A DNA stretch of 64,000 nucleotides. Origin: Frankiales bacterium (GTDB taxonomy: Bacteria > Actinomycetota > Actinomycetes > Mycobacteriales > Jatrophihabitantaceae). The stretch covers positions 1 through 64,000 of the forward strand of contig JAOPUZ010000044.1 in assembly GCA_025966315.1 (NCBI GenBank). Reading direction: 5' to 3'. Below the pieces are notes generated by a model that saw nothing but the letters and a program-made list of their open reading frames with translations, did not search any database and was not told the DNA's origin. Below, piece by piece: positions 9,542 through 21,438 of this stretch. The stretch's first letter is position 1, and each line of letters starts with the position of its first letter. The position numbers and the translations under genes are program-made.

Positions 9542-10045
9542 TTAGTGGATGGCGTCGGGGTTGTCGATGAGCCGCTGCCGGCTGTTGGCGATCTCGGCCT
9601 CGGCCTCGACGCGCCCGACCCACGAGGCGCCCTCGACACTCTTGCCGGGCTCCAAGTCCTTGTAGACCTCGAAGAAGTGCTGGATTTCTAGCCGGTCGAA
9701 TTCCGGGACGTGGTGGATGTCGCGCAGGTGCTCCAGCCGCGGATCGTGTGCGGGCACGCAGAGCACCTTGTCGTCGCCGCCCTTTTCGTCCGTCATCCGG
9801 AACATGCCGATCGCCCGGCAGGTGACCAGCACACCCGGGAACAGTGGGCTGCCGTGGATGATCACCAGCGCATCCAGCGGATCGCCGTCCTCGCCGAGGG
9901 TGTTCTCGATGTAGCCGTAGTCGGCCGGGTACTGGGTCGAGGTGAACAGCACCCGATCCAGGCGGATCCGTCCGGTCTCGTGGTCGACCTCGTACTTGTT
10001 GCGGCTTCCCTTGGGGATCTCGATCAGTACGTCGAATTCGACCAT
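9542..10045 (-). CDS. ppa: Inorganic pyrophosphatase
   Basis: Family I soluble pyrophosphatase, hydrolysing PPi to drive nucleotide- and tRNA-linked synthesis. 167 residues, the usual length. Signatures: [20 protein letters not shown] at the N-terminus, [23 protein letters not shown] in the centre (the Asp cluster that binds metal) and an [10 protein letters not shown] block near the end. ATG 10045 is chosen because GAGGA lies six bases before it; a further in-frame start at 10081 would add 12 atypical residues. Divergent from dacB across about 50 bases, as in mycobacteria. Confidence 0.95.
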   Translation of the reverse strand: MVEFDVLIEIPKGSRNKYEVDHETGRIRLDRVLFTSTQYPADYGYIENTLGEDGDPLDALVIIHGSPLFPGVLVTCRAIGMFRMTDEKGGDDKVLCVPAHDPRLEHLRDIHHVPEFDRLEIQHFFEVYKDLEPGKSVEGASWVGRVEAEAEIANSRQRLIDNPDAIH

Positions 10046-10095
10046 GGCGCGTCCTCGATTCTCCTGCAGTGGGGCGGACATTAGTCTGACGTACC

Positions 10096-11514
10096 GTGAC
10101 CGACCACGGAGCCCGATCCATCCGGGGTGTGCTGCTGGTCATGCTTACCGCCATTATCGCCGTTGTTGCCTACCTCGCAGTGGGGTCCGGCCGGCAATAC
10201 TCGGCGAACCGCGCATATCACCCCCTGGTCATTCCGTCGCCGACCGCGGCGCCCGCCCCGGCTGCCTCGGCGCTGGCGGCGCTGGATCGCAGCCCGGCTC
10301 CGGCCAACGCGGCGACCTCGCGGATTATCCCGAGCCCGGGCGGTGTCGCCGGCACGCTGGCCGGCCCGTTGAGCGCCGCCGCGCTGGGTCCGTCGGTGGC
10401 GGCGCAGGTGTACGACGCAAGCAGCGGCCTGCCCTTGCTCAATGAGCGCGGTGGCGAGTTGGTGGCCCCGGCCAGCACCGCGAAACTGCTGACCGCTGCG
10501 GCGATCTTGTCCGTGCACAAGGGCACCGATCGGTTCGCGACCCGAGTGGTGGCCGGTCCTGATCCGGCCACCGTCGTGTTGATCGGCGGCGGTGACCCCA
10601 CGCTGTCCGGCGCACCCGCCGGACAGCCGACCGAGTACGACGAGGCCGGCCGGATATCCGATCTCGCGGCGCAGGTTCGCAAGGTTGTCGGCGCCCAACC
10701 GATCAGCCGGGTATTGGTGGACGACTCGCTGTTCACCGGTCCGGCGACTGCTCCCGGCTGGGCCGCCGAGGACGCACCGTCGGAGTACGCCAGCCCGATC
10801 ACGGCCCTGATGGTGGATGCGGGCCGGGACACCCCGGGGGCGGCCGCTCGATCGGGTACGCCGGACCTGGCCGCCGGTCAGGCGCTGGCCAATGCGCTGG
10901 GCGGGGCCGAGGTCAGCGCCGGCACCGCCGTTGCCGGCGCCAAGGTGCTGGCCCGCGTGCAGTCCGCGCCGGTTTCCCGGCTGGTCGAGCAGATGCTGGT
11001 GGAGTCGGACAACGTGATCGCCGAGGTGCTGGCCCGGCAAGTAGCACTGGCCAGTAAGCAGCCAGGCTCGTTCGCCGCCGGCGCCGCGGCTATCGCCAAG
11101 GCGGTCGGCGGCCTCGGTGTCGCGGCCGGCGCCGGAATGCGGGACGGCAGCGGTCTGTCCGTCCAGGACCGGCTGCCTGCGGCCGCGCTGAGCCAGGTTT
11201 TGTTGTTGGCCACCGGCCCGAAGCACCCGGAGCTGCGGCCGATCCTGTCCGGCCTGTCGGTCGCGGGCTGGGACGGAACACTCGTGGAACAGCAACGGTT
11301 CGGCGACGGTTCCAGCGCCGGGCAGGGCGTCGTGCGGGCTAAGACCGGCAGCCTGACCGGCGTCTCGGCGTTGGCCGGCGTGGTCACCGACGTCGATGGC
11401 CGGCAACTGGTGTTCGCTTTCGTGGCCGACCAGGTGCCGAGCGCGGACCCGGTGCCCTCGCGCAATGCCATCGATGTCCTTGCGACCGCGCTGGCCGCGT
11501 GCGGCTGCCGCTGA
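10096..11514 (+). CDS. dacB: D-alanyl-D-alanine carboxypeptidase/endopeptidase (PBP4, DacB)
   Basis: Class C penicillin-binding protein trimming peptidoglycan peptides outside the membrane. 472 residues. An N-terminal membrane anchor or signal (residues 11-30) is followed by an Ala/Pro linker. The three serine-acyl motifs are present: STAK (127-130), SDN (about 305) and KTG (about 416). Ends with a short Cys-containing tail. GTG start at 10096. Followed by a large hairpin and the zinicin gene, in the same order as Rv3627c-Rv3626c. Confidence 0.92.
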   Translation: MTDHGARSIRGVLLVMLTAIIAVVAYLAVGSGRQYSANRAYHPLVIPSPTAAPAPAASALAALDRSPAPANAATSRIIPSPGGVAGTLAGPLSAAALGPSVAAQVYDASSGLPLLNERGGELVAPASTAKLLTAAAILSVHKGTDRFATRVVAGPDPATVVLIGGGDPTLSGAPAGQPTEYDEAGRISDLAAQVRKVVGAQPISRVLVDDSLFTGPATAPGWAAEDAPSEYASPITALMVDAGRDTPGAAARSGTPDLAAGQALANALGGAEVSAGTAVAGAKVLARVQSAPVSRLVEQMLVESDNVIAEVLARQVALASKQPGSFAAGAAAIAKAVGGLGVAAGAGMRDGSGLSVQDRLPAAALSQVLLLATGPKHPELRPILSGLSVAGWDGTLVEQQRFGDGSSAGQGVVRAKTGSLTGVSALAGVVTDVDGRQLVFAFVADQVPSADPVPSRNAIDVLATALAACGCR

Positions 11515-11522
11515 CCCCCTGC

Positions 11523-11572
11523 CGAAAGTCCTAACGTCACTTTCCTACGGCGCCGTACAGGTAGGACATTCG
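11523..11572. terminator. Palindromic element after dacB; repeat copy 2
   Basis: Outer arms CGAAAGTCCTA (11523-11533) and TAGGACATTCG (11562-11572) pair with one mismatch, enclosing a perfect 12-bp palindrome TACGGCGCCGTA (11546-11557). The outer arm is the same sequence as in the hairpin at 9490. No U-tract follows, so it may be a structured repeat as much as a terminator. Confidence 0.6.
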
Positions 11573-11606
11573 CCAGTTGGGGGTGCTGGCTGGGTACGTT
11601 GAGCAG

Positions 11607-12650
11607 ATGGCGTCTCTCATCGACTGGTCCGTGGCCGAACGAACGGCGCGGTCACTCGCGGCCGCCCCGCCGGCGGTTACTCCGTTCCAGGCCCGTGCGG
11701 TCGTCGACGAATTGCGGCAAGCCACCGACCGGGCGGCCGAGCACGTGGCTGAACTCACCGGGCTGACCGAGCCGGCCGTCACCGCCCAGACGGTGGTGGT
11801 GGACCGGGCGGGCTGGATTGCCGCCAACGCCCGCAGCATGGCCACCGTGATGGATCCGATCACCGAACAGCTCACCGCTCGCAAACCCCCGGGCCGGATC
11901 GCGCTGGCGGTCGGCGGACGAGCCACCGGGGCCCAGGCCGGGGCGATCCTGGCGTTCCTGTCCAGCAAGGTGCTCGGTCAGTACGAGTTCTTCTCGGTCG
12001 GGCAGGGCCAGTTGCTGCTGGTTGCCCCGAACATCGTGGCCGTCGAGCAGGCGTTGCGCGTCGAGCCATCCGACTTCCGGCTGTGGGTGTGCCTGCATGA
12101 GGTCACCCACCGCGTCCAGTTCAATGCGGTGCCCTGGCTTCGCCAGCACATGCTGGACGAGATCGCGGCGCTCACCGACGCGCTGGACCTGGACCCGGAC
12201 GCGCTCGGTCAGCGGTTGCGGGATGGGCTCGGCGAGCTGGCCCGGGCCGCGCGCGGCGAAGGCGACGGCGGCGGACTGATCACCGCGCTCGCCTCGCCCG
12301 AGGCCCGTGCGGTGATGGACCGCGTGACCGGCTTCATGTCGCTGGTCGAGGGCCACGCGGAATTCGTGATGAACGCGGTCCCGGCCACCGTCATCCCGAC
12401 CCAGAAAGAGATCGAGCGCCGGTTTGCCGTCCGCCGCCGCAAGGGTGGGAACCCTCTCGACCGGCTGCTGCGTTCGGCGCTGGGGTTGGACGCCAAGACC
12501 CGCCAGTACACCGAGGGCGCCAAGTTCGTCCGATCCGTCGTCGACACCGCGGGCCTGGCCGGCTTCAACCGCGTGTGGACGTCAGCGGAGACGTTGCCGA
12601 GCAAGGCCGAGATCGCCGCGCCTCAGGACTGGGTCAAACGCGTCCTCTGA
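11607..12650 (+). CDS. Zinc-dependent metalloprotease of the zinicin/DUF2342 family
   Basis: 347 residues. Belongs to the actinobacterial family annotated as zinicin-like metalloprotease or coenzyme F420 biosynthesis associated protein. The zinc motif HEVTH lies at about residues 164-168 in LHEVTHRVQF, and GHAEFVMNAV near 250 provides the downstream Glu-containing block. The C-terminal NPLDRLLRSALGLDAKTRQY is a strong family mark. Substrate unknown. Start set at ATG 11607 (MASLIDWSVAER, matching family N-termini); TTG 11577 and GTG 11583 are upstream alternatives. The order dacB-zinicin-tilS-hpt matches mycobacteria. Confidence 0.88.
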   Translation: MASLIDWSVAERTARSLAAAPPAVTPFQARAVVDELRQATDRAAEHVAELTGLTEPAVTAQTVVVDRAGWIAANARSMATVMDPITEQLTARKPPGRIALAVGGRATGAQAGAILAFLSSKVLGQYEFFSVGQGQLLLVAPNIVAVEQALRVEPSDFRLWVCLHEVTHRVQFNAVPWLRQHMLDEIAALTDALDLDPDALGQRLRDGLGELARAARGEGDGGGLITALASPEARAVMDRVTGFMSLVEGHAEFVMNAVPATVIPTQKEIERRFAVRRRKGGNPLDRLLRSALGLDAKTRQYTEGAKFVRSVVDTAGLAGFNRVWTSAETLPSKAEIAAPQDWVKRVL

Positions 12651-12768
12651 CCATTCACCGTTCTGGCGCTGGCGGGTGCCATTCAATTCGCCTGCTGGCC
12701 CGCAACGCCGTGATCATCGCGTTCTTGCTGGTGACGCTGCTGTTCGTGGTGGCGTTCGCGACCAACCG

Positions 12769-13107
12769 TCAGACGATCTCGCCCGGTGCGCCGGAGTCGT
12801 CGATGACATCCAGTCCGGCCGCGGTCCAGGCCTCCATGCCGCCGGTCAGGTTCAGCGCCTGCCAGCCGGCGCCGTTAAGCGCGGCGGCCACCCGGGCGGA
12901 TCGCCCACCGACGTGACAGACGCAAATGATGGTGCGATCGGACGGGATCTCCGCGGTCCGTTCGGCCAGTTCCGACATCGGTAGGTGCTGGGCTTGCGGC
13001 GCGTGGCCGGCCACCCATTCGTGATCCTCGCGAACGTCCAGCAGAATGGCGCCGTCGGTGATGAGTTCCAGCGATCGAACGGCCGTGATTTCTTCAGCGT
13101 GCTGCAT
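12769..13107 (-). CDS. Rhodanese-like domain protein
   Basis: Small single-domain sulfurtransferase-like protein, 112 residues. DVREDHEWVAGH near residue 24 and the active-site loop CHVGGRS starting at Cys 64 give the CRxGxRS-type pattern of functional rhodaneses, followed by LNLTGGMEAW. It could move sulfane sulfur or act in stress response; the partner is unknown. Start ATG 13107 or GTG 13116; neither has a clear ribosome site. Divergent from tilS, so it interrupts the conserved zinicin-tilS pair. Confidence 0.87.
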   Translation of the reverse strand: MQHAEEITAVRSLELITDGAILLDVREDHEWVAGHAPQAQHLPMSELAERTAEIPSDRTIICVCHVGGRSARVAAALNGAGWQALNLTGGMEAWTAAGLDVIDDSGAPGEIV

Positions 13108-13154
13108 ACCGACCACGCTAGCGGTCCCGACTTCAGGGAAGTGATCGGACGCCG

Positions 13155-14111
13155 ATGGGACCGCATCCCGCCGTGGCCGCGGTCCGGCGCGCGGTCCGGC
13201 TTTCGCTGGACGAACTGCCGGGCAGCGATGCGGTCGCGGTGGCGTGTTCGGGCGGAGCCGATTCGCTGGCGTTGGCGGCCGCGGTGGCCTTCGAAGCCGT
13301 CCGGCAGGGCCGGCCGCACGCGCTGGTGACGGTCGATCACGGTCTGCAGGACGGTTCGGCGCTGCAGGCCAGGCGGGTTTCGGCGCTGGCGTACGAGCTC
13401 GGATTCGACCCGGTGCATACCGTCACGGTCGAGGTCGGCGTCGCCGGCGGTCCCGAGGCCGCGGCCCGGTCGGCCCGCTACGCCGCCCTGGAACGAGCCG
13501 CCGGACCCGACGTGCCGCTGCTGCTCGGCCATACCGCCGACGACCAAGCTGAGACGGTGCTGCTCGGGCTCGGCCGCGGCTCGGGCCCGCGTTCGATCGC
13601 CGGGATGCGTCCCCGGCACGGCCGCTACCTGCGTCCGTTTCTGGGGCTGCGCCGCAGCCAGACTCAGGCGGCCTGCGACGCGCTCGGCCTGCCGTACTGG
13701 GATGACCCGCACAACCTCGACCCGGCTTTCACGCGGGTTCGGCTGCGGCGCGAAGTGTTGCCCCTGCTGGAGAACGTACTGCAGGGCGGCGTGGTGTCGG
13801 CGCTGGCGCGGACCGCTGACCAGCTGCGTGACGACGCCGAGGTGCTGGACGAATTGTCGGATCGGTTGCTGGCCGCGGCTCGGTCGGGCGACGGGCTGCT
13901 GGTGTCCGCGTTGCAAGGACAGCCGCGAGCCCTGGTCAGCCGGGCGCTACGCAGTTGGTGCGCCGAACACAGCGAATCCGCGGTCACGGCGACTCAATTG
14001 GGCGAAATCTGGCGGCTCGTCGAGCGCTGGCACGGCCAGGCCGCGATAGACCTACCGGGCGGTGCGCGGGTACTTCGGGCGTCTGGCAGTCTGACAGTTC
14101 AGCAGCCGTGA
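13155..14111 (+). CDS. tilS: tRNA(Ile)-lysidine synthase TilS
   Basis: Converts C34 of the CAU anticodon of minor tRNA-Ile to lysidine with ATP and lysine. 318 residues, short actinobacterial form. PP-loop SGGADS at residues 32-37; GHTADDQAETVLLGLGRGSG near 128 and DPHNLDPAFTRVRLRREVLP near 190 are family marks. A C-terminal region with IDLPGGARVLR is present. It precedes hpt, as in most actinobacteria. Confidence 0.94.
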   Translation: MGPHPAVAAVRRAVRLSLDELPGSDAVAVACSGGADSLALAAAVAFEAVRQGRPHALVTVDHGLQDGSALQARRVSALAYELGFDPVHTVTVEVGVAGGPEAAARSARYAALERAAGPDVPLLLGHTADDQAETVLLGLGRGSGPRSIAGMRPRHGRYLRPFLGLRRSQTQAACDALGLPYWDDPHNLDPAFTRVRLRREVLPLLENVLQGGVVSALARTADQLRDDAEVLDELSDRLLAAARSGDGLLVSALQGQPRALVSRALRSWCAEHSESAVTATQLGEIWRLVERWHGQAAIDLPGGARVLRASGSLTVQQP

Positions 14112-14155
14112 TTCGCCTGGCCGACAGACTCCGTCAGATTTGCGAGGGTTAACTT

Positions 14156-14704
14156 GTGTCCATCCTCGATGCCGACATCGAAGCCACCCTGGTTTCGGCC
14201 GAAGACATCGGCAAGCGGATCACCGAACTGGCGGCGATGATCGATGCCGATTACGCCGATCGCGAACCGTTGCTGGTCGGGGTCCTCAAGGGTGCGGTCA
14301 TGTTCATGTCCGATCTCGCCCGGGCGCTCAACCGGCCTTCGGAGATGGAATTCATGGCCTGTAGCTCCTACGGTTCGGCCACCACATCCTCCGGTGTGGT
14401 CCGCATCCTGAAGGATCTCGACCGCGATGTCGCCGGCCGCGACGTGCTCATCGTCGAGGACATCATCGACTCCGGATTGACGCTGTCCTGGCTGCTCAAG
14501 AACCTGCAGGCCCGCAATCCCGCGTCTGTCGAGGTGGTGGCGCTGCTGCGCAAGCCGGACGCGGTCAAGGTTCAGGTGCCGGTTCGCTACGTCGGTTTCG
14601 ACATCCCGAACGAGTTCGTGGTGGGCTACGGCCTGGACTACGCCGAGCGGTACCGGGATCTGCCCTACATCGGCCGGCTCAAGCCAGAGATCTACGGCGG
14701 GTAA
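14156..14704 (+). CDS. hpt: Hypoxanthine phosphoribosyltransferase
   Basis: Purine salvage enzyme making IMP/GMP from hypoxanthine/guanine and PRPP. 182 residues. The PRPP-binding motif [14 protein letters not shown] is near residues 98-111, and the N-terminal [17 protein letters not shown] and C-terminal [24 protein letters not shown] blocks are typical. GTG start with GAGGG eight bases upstream. Upstream of ftsH, a pairing conserved from Bacillus to actinobacteria. Confidence 0.95.
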   Translation: MSILDADIEATLVSAEDIGKRITELAAMIDADYADREPLLVGVLKGAVMFMSDLARALNRPSEMEFMACSSYGSATTSSGVVRILKDLDRDVAGRDVLIVEDIIDSGLTLSWLLKNLQARNPASVEVVALLRKPDAVKVQVPVRYVGFDIPNEFVVGYGLDYAERYRDLPYIGRLKPEIYGG

Positions 14705-14814
14705 GGCCTGGCGAAGGAACTACTGGGCGGTGCGCAGCGTTCCACAGTGCGAGAGAATCTGCGAGTGACAGTGACTCCGTGTACCGTCCCTCGCAGCATT
14801 TACCGGCCCTGATC

Positions 14815-14854
14815 AGGAGGAAACGCTCGGTTTTAGTGACCGAGCGCACGAACT
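14815..14854 (+). promoter_or_regulatory. ftsH leader: strong Shine-Dalgarno separated from the start by a hairpin
   Basis: AGGAGG (14815-14820) lies 34 bases from the ftsH ATG, too far for direct use. The stretch between them holds a perfect 7-bp stem, CGCTCGG (14824-14830) and CCGAGCG (14840-14846), with a 9-base loop. Folding would leave an effective spacing of about 11 bases. A tiny GTG ORF (14836-14865) crosses the ftsH start in another frame. Confidence 0.6.
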
Positions 14855-17335
<2,481 letters not shown>

Positions 17336-17354
17336 CGCTTCGCCCGAGGCGGCC

Positions 17355-17975
17355 ATGGTGACCGAGGTGGCCAAGGCAGCCAAGGGCGGTGAGGTGGCTC
17401 GATCAACCGCAGTGGACCTGCCCCGGGTTGAACGGGCCGTGCGGGAATTGCTCATCGCCATTGGTGAGGATCCCGATCGCGAGGGTCTGAAGCAGACCCC
17501 GTCGCGGGTGGCTCGTTCGTACGCCGAGATCTTCGGCGGCCTGCACGTCGAGCCGGATGAGGTCCTGCAGACCACGTTCGACGAGAACCACGACGAACTG
17601 GTGCTGGTGAAGGACATTCCGCTGTACTCGACGTGCGAGCATCACCTGGTGACCTGGCACGGCGTCGCGGCGGTCGGGTATATCCCCGGGCCGGACGGGC
17701 GCATCACGGGATTGTCGAAGTTGGCGCGGGTGGTCGACCTGTACGCCCGTCGTCCCCAGGTCCAGGAGCGGCTGACCGCCCAGGTGGCCGACGCCGTTAT
17801 GCGGCGACTCGAACCGCGCGGCGTCATCGTGGTGGTCGAGGCCGAGCATCTCTGCATGGCAATGCGGGGCGTCCGAAAGCCCGGCGCGCGCACCATGACC
17901 AGCGCTGTGCGAGGCATCTTCAAGGATGACCCGCGTACCCGCGCCGAGGCTCTCAGCCTCGTGCTCGGGAAGTAA
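17355..17975 (+). CDS. folE: GTP cyclohydrolase I
   Basis: Converts GTP to dihydroneopterin triphosphate, the first step of folate synthesis. 206 residues. Zinc ligands are visible in STCEHHLV (about residues 92-99) and [14 protein letters not shown] (about 171 on); [22 protein letters not shown] is the conserved central block. ATG 17355 has GAGG five bases upstream; an in-frame GTG at 17322 would overlap ftsH and add 11 residues. First of four consecutive folate genes. Confidence 0.95.
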   Translation: MVTEVAKAAKGGEVARSTAVDLPRVERAVRELLIAIGEDPDREGLKQTPSRVARSYAEIFGGLHVEPDEVLQTTFDENHDELVLVKDIPLYSTCEHHLVTWHGVAAVGYIPGPDGRITGLSKLARVVDLYARRPQVQERLTAQVADAVMRRLEPRGVIVVVEAEHLCMAMRGVRKPGARTMTSAVRGIFKDDPRTRAEALSLVLGK

Positions 17976-17991
17976 CCGGGGCCGGATTCCG

Positions 17992-18849
17992 ATGGCTGAA
18001 AGCCGAACCGACCATCACGGGTTGCCAACCCGCGACGATCGGGTGGTGGTGATGGGCGTGCTCAACGTGACGCCCGATTCGTTTTCCGACGGAGGCCGGT
18101 ACGCGGATCTGGACGCCGCCGTCGAACACGCCGTTGCCATGGTGGCCGAGGGCGCCGACGTGATCGACGTCGGTGGCGAATCCACCCGCCCCGGAGCCGT
18201 CCGGGTGCCGGCCGCCGAAGAGATCGCCCGCGTGATTCCGGTGATCACCCGGCTGGCCGCGGCCGGCATCGTGGTCAGTGTCGACACCTACCGCGGCGAG
18301 GTGGCCGAGCGCGCGCTGCAGGCCGGTGCTCGAATCATCAACGACGTGTCCGGCGGTCTCGGTGATCCGGCGATGGCCAAGATCGTTGCGCAGGCCGGCT
18401 GCCCGTGGGTCATCATGCATTGGCGCGGGCACTCCAGGCGCATGACCGAGCTGGCGCACTACGACGACGTCGTGACCGATGTGCTCGACGAGCTGCGGGC
18501 GCGCATTGACGATGCCGTCGACGCGGGCGTCCAACCGGGGCAACTGGTCGTCGACCCCGGGCTGGGTTTCGCCAAGAACGCGCAGCACAACTGGAGGCTG
18601 CTGGCTCACCTCGAGGTCTTCGTCGACCTCGGCCTGCCGGTGCTGTTGGCCGCCTCGCGCAAGTCGTTTCTCGGTTCGCTACTGGCCGACGACGCCGGCG
18701 ATCCGCGTCCGACCGCTGGTCGTGAGGACGGGACGACGGCGCTTACGACGTTCGGAGCGTTGGCCGGGGTGTGGGGCGTGCGGGTCCATTCGGTCCGGCC
18801 CAACGTCGATGCGGCCTTGGTCGCACACGCGATCGGCGCGGCGCGATGA
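17992..18849 (+). CDS. folP: Dihydropteroate synthase
   Basis: Condenses dihydropterin pyrophosphate with p-aminobenzoate; target of sulfonamides. 285 residues of TIM-barrel type. NVTPDSFSDGG (25-35), DVGGESTRPGA near 61, IINDVSGG near 115 and RKSFLG near 220 are the substrate loops. ATG 17992 was chosen; the frame is open further into folE but without support. The stop overlaps folB as ATGA. Confidence 0.95.
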   Translation: MAESRTDHHGLPTRDDRVVVMGVLNVTPDSFSDGGRYADLDAAVEHAVAMVAEGADVIDVGGESTRPGAVRVPAAEEIARVIPVITRLAAAGIVVSVDTYRGEVAERALQAGARIINDVSGGLGDPAMAKIVAQAGCPWVIMHWRGHSRRMTELAHYDDVVTDVLDELRARIDDAVDAGVQPGQLVVDPGLGFAKNAQHNWRLLAHLEVFVDLGLPVLLAASRKSFLGSLLADDAGDPRPTAGREDGTTALTTFGALAGVWGVRVHSVRPNVDAALVAHAIGAAR

Positions 18850-19220
18850 GTGATCTGATCCGGCTCTCGGGTCTGACCGTCCACGGTCGGCACGGGGTCT
18901 TCGACTTCGAGCGCGCGAACGGCCAGGATTTCGTGGTCGACGTCGAGTTGGAGTTCGACACCCGACTGGCGGCCCGCAGTGACGCCCTGGCCGATACCGT
19001 CGACTACGGCTCGCTGGCCCAGGGGCTGGCCGCGGTGATCTCGGGGGAACCGGTTGCCCTGCTGGAGAAACTCGCCCACCGGCTGATGGTGGTGTGCCTG
19101 GCCGATGACCGGGTGGCGGCGGCGCGGGTGACCGTGCACAAGCCACAGGCACCTATCCCGCTGAGTTTCACTGACGTCTCGGTGAGCATTCACCGAACCC
19201 GGGCGGTGGGTAGCCCGTGA
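18846..19220 (+). CDS. folB: Dihydroneopterin aldolase
   Basis: Cleaves 7,8-dihydroneopterin to 6-hydroxymethyl-dihydropterin. 124 residues. The family opening LSGLTVHGRHGVFDFER, TVDYGSLAQ near residue 55 and EKLAHRLMVVCL near 77 are present, with a VHKPQAPIPLSFTDVSVSI C-terminus. Start and stop overlap folP and folK by four bases each, so the three are co-translated. Confidence 0.95.
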   Translation: MSDLIRLSGLTVHGRHGVFDFERANGQDFVVDVELEFDTRLAARSDALADTVDYGSLAQGLAAVISGEPVALLEKLAHRLMVVCLADDRVAAARVTVHKPQAPIPLSFTDVSVSIHRTRAVGSP

Positions 19221-19714
19221 GCCGCGCCGTGTTGTCGATCGGCTCGAATCTCGATGACCGGTTGGCCTACCTGCAAAGCGCCGTCGATCAGCTTTCGCCT
19301 TATCTGCAGGGCGTTTCGCCGGTGTTCAGCACGCCGCCGTGGGGGCCGGTGCCGCAGGGGGACTTCCTCAATGCGGTGCTGATCGTCGATGATGCGACGG
19401 CCTCGCCGCACGGTTGGCTGCAGCGGGCGCAGGCGTGTGAGCAATCCGCCGGTCGGACCCGCGACGTTCATTGGGGTCCGCGCACGCTCGACGTGGACGT
19501 CATCAGTGTCGACCAGGTGATCAGCGATGACCCCGTACTCACCTTGCCGCATCCACGCGCGGCCGACCGGGCTTTCGTGCTGTTGCCGTGGTGGGCGCTG
19601 GATCCGGAGGCGATGCTGCCCGGTCGGGGCAGCGTGCTCGAACTGATCGAGAAGCTGCCCGACGCAGAACGCGGCGGGGTGCGGATCATGCCGGGCCTCG
19701 AGCTGCGTCGATGA
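19217..19714 (+). CDS. folK: 2-amino-4-hydroxy-6-hydroxymethyldihydropteridine diphosphokinase
   Basis: Adds pyrophosphate from ATP to the pterin before FolP acts. 165 residues. LSIGSNLDDRLAYL at the N-terminus, VSPVFSTPPWGPVPQGDFLNAV near residue 34, RDVHWGPRTLDVDV near 84 and LPHPRAADRAFVLLPW near 115 are the diagnostic blocks. GTG start in a GTGA overlap with folB; stop overlaps the next gene. Confidence 0.95.
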   Translation: MSRAVLSIGSNLDDRLAYLQSAVDQLSPYLQGVSPVFSTPPWGPVPQGDFLNAVLIVDDATASPHGWLQRAQACEQSAGRTRDVHWGPRTLDVDVISVDQVISDDPVLTLPHPRAADRAFVLLPWWALDPEAMLPGRGSVLELIEKLPDAERGGVRIMPGLELRR

Positions 19715-20181
19715 TGCGGCGTACTGGCCTGGCGGACTTGTTGGTGTCGTTCCTGGCGCTCGGCGTCATCAGTTATCTCTTGCTACGAATGACATATTCC
19801 TCGATTCCGCCGTTCCAATGGTTCATCGCCTTGCCGATCGCGGTACTGGCCGGCGTCGAGTTCGTGATCGCCCGTCGGGTGCGTCAAGCCGTGCGGCACC
19901 TGCCGGGATCCCGGCCGCTTACCGCGTTTGCCGTTGCCCGTGGGGTCGCGCTGGGCAAGGCGACCGCGATGGTTGGTTCGGCGCTGACCGGCGCGGGTGT
20001 TGCACTGATCCTGAAAGTGCTGCCGGACTCCGATCGAACCTCGGCGGCCTCGCATGATCTGCGAGTGGGCGTGGCCTTCGCCGTCGTCTCAGCGATCTTG
20101 TGCGCGAGCGGGATCGTGTTAGAGCGCGCCGGCATCGACCCCAACCGGGACCGGGACGCCGCCAAACGCGACCGGGTGTGA
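19711..20181 (+). CDS. DUF3180 family membrane protein
   Basis: 156 residues with four hydrophobic helices (about 8-26, 35-55, 80-104 and 121-140). Corresponds to the gene after folK in mycobacteria (Rv3605c). Function unknown; genetic linkage to folate genes is conserved but does not show a role in folate. ATG 19711 overlaps the folK stop. It ends 7 bases before the convergent ABC ATPase. Confidence 0.87.
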   Translation: MMRRTGLADLLVSFLALGVISYLLLRMTYSSIPPFQWFIALPIAVLAGVEFVIARRVRQAVRHLPGSRPLTAFAVARGVALGKATAMVGSALTGAGVALILKVLPDSDRTSAASHDLRVGVAFAVVSAILCASGIVLERAGIDPNRDRDAAKRDRV

Positions 20182-20188
20182 GCTGATT

Positions 20189-21364
20189 TCAGACCGCGCC
20201 GGCCGTCTCTGGCTCGGCTTCGTCCACCGAACGACGTAATGCGGCGTGCAGGGACTCCGGGGTGAGCACGCCTTCGAGATGGTCGCCGTTCAGTACCGCG
20301 ACCCAACCGGCATCGTGTTGCAGCATTTCCGAAAAGGCCTGCTTCAACGTGGCATTTGCGGGCACCCAGGCTTCCATGCGGTGCGCGTACTCGCTCACCT
20401 GACCTGATTCGACCGATCCCGACTGGTCCAACCGTTCGAGATGTTCCCGGCTGACCCAGCCGTGCAGGTCGCCGGCGTCGTCCACCACCACGGCCCATCG
20501 TGCGCCTTCGACCTCGAGGATCGCGCGCGCCTGCGCCGCGGATTGATTCATCCGCACGGTGGGCGGATGTTCCAGGTCGGCCTCGGAGACCCGGGTAACC
20601 GCGAGCCGCTTCAGGCCTCGGTCGCTGCCGACGAAGTTGGCCACGAAATCGTTGGCCGGCGTGCCCAGCAGGGTGGCCGGGTCCGCGTATTGCTCGACGA
20701 CGCCGCCATTGGACAGCACGCAGATCTTGTCGCCCACCCGGATGGCCTCTTCGATGTCGTGGGTGACGAAGACAATCGTCTTGCGAACTTCCTGCTGCAG
20801 GCGCAGGAATTCCAGCTGCAGCCGGTCGCGTGCGATCGGGTCGATGGCCGAGAACGGCTCGTCCATCAGGAGCACCGGCGGATCGGCGGCCAGGGCGCGG
20901 GCGACGCCGACGCGCTGGCGTTGACCGCCGGAAAGCTGGCTGGGGTAACGCTTGGCGAACTCGTCCGGCGCCAGCCCGACCAGCTCCAACAGTTCGCTGG
21001 CCCGGGCCCGCGCGCGCTTCCTGTCCCAGCCGATCAGGCTGGGCACCGTCGCGATGTTCTGCTCGATGGTCCGGTGCGGAAACAGTCCGACGTTCTGGAT
21101 CACGTAACCCATCCGCCGGCGCAGTTGCACCGGATCGACATGGGTGACGTCCTCGCCATCGAGCATGATTCGTCCGGACGTCGGTTCGATCAGCCGGTTG
21201 ATCATCTTCAACGTCGTCGTCTTGCCGCAGCCGGACGGCCCGACCAGCATCACGATGTCACCGACGGCCACGTCCAGACTCAGGGAACGCACCGCCAACG
21301 AGCCGTTGGGGTAGCGCTTCTCGATCGAATCCAACCGAATCATCGGCTGCGCGGTAGCGTTCAC
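20189..21364 (-). CDS. Osmoprotectant (glycine betaine/choline) ABC transporter ATP-binding protein
   Basis: 391-residue ATPase of the OpuCA/ProV type. Walker A GPSGCGKTT, signature LSGGQRQRV and Walker B VLLMDEP are intact. The C-terminal 130 residues contain two CBS-type segments (around ILEVEGARWAVVVDDAGDL and VAVLNGDHLEGVLTPESL), which in OpuA sense ionic strength or c-di-AMP. A c-di-AMP link is attractive because DisA is encoded in this window, but that is inference. GTG 21364 or ATG 21343 may be the start. It faces away from its permease genes. Confidence 0.92.
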   Translation of the reverse strand: MNATAQPMIRLDSIEKRYPNGSLAVRSLSLDVAVGDIVMLVGPSGCGKTTTLKMINRLIEPTSGRIMLDGEDVTHVDPVQLRRRMGYVIQNVGLFPHRTIEQNIATVPSLIGWDRKRARARASELLELVGLAPDEFAKRYPSQLSGGQRQRVGVARALAADPPVLLMDEPFSAIDPIARDRLQLEFLRLQQEVRKTIVFVTHDIEEAIRVGDKICVLSNGGVVEQYADPATLLGTPANDFVANFVGSDRGLKRLAVTRVSEADLEHPPTVRMNQSAAQARAILEVEGARWAVVVDDAGDLHGWVSREHLERLDQSGSVESGQVSEYAHRMEAWVPANATLKQAFSEMLQHDAGWVAVLNGDHLEGVLTPESLHAALRRSVDEAEPETAGAV

Positions 21365-21438
21365 TCGTGCCGCTCCTCATGTCGGGCCTGACGTCGGGCC
21401 TGAGCAAAACAGTAGCTGCATCTGACCGCGGCGAGCCG

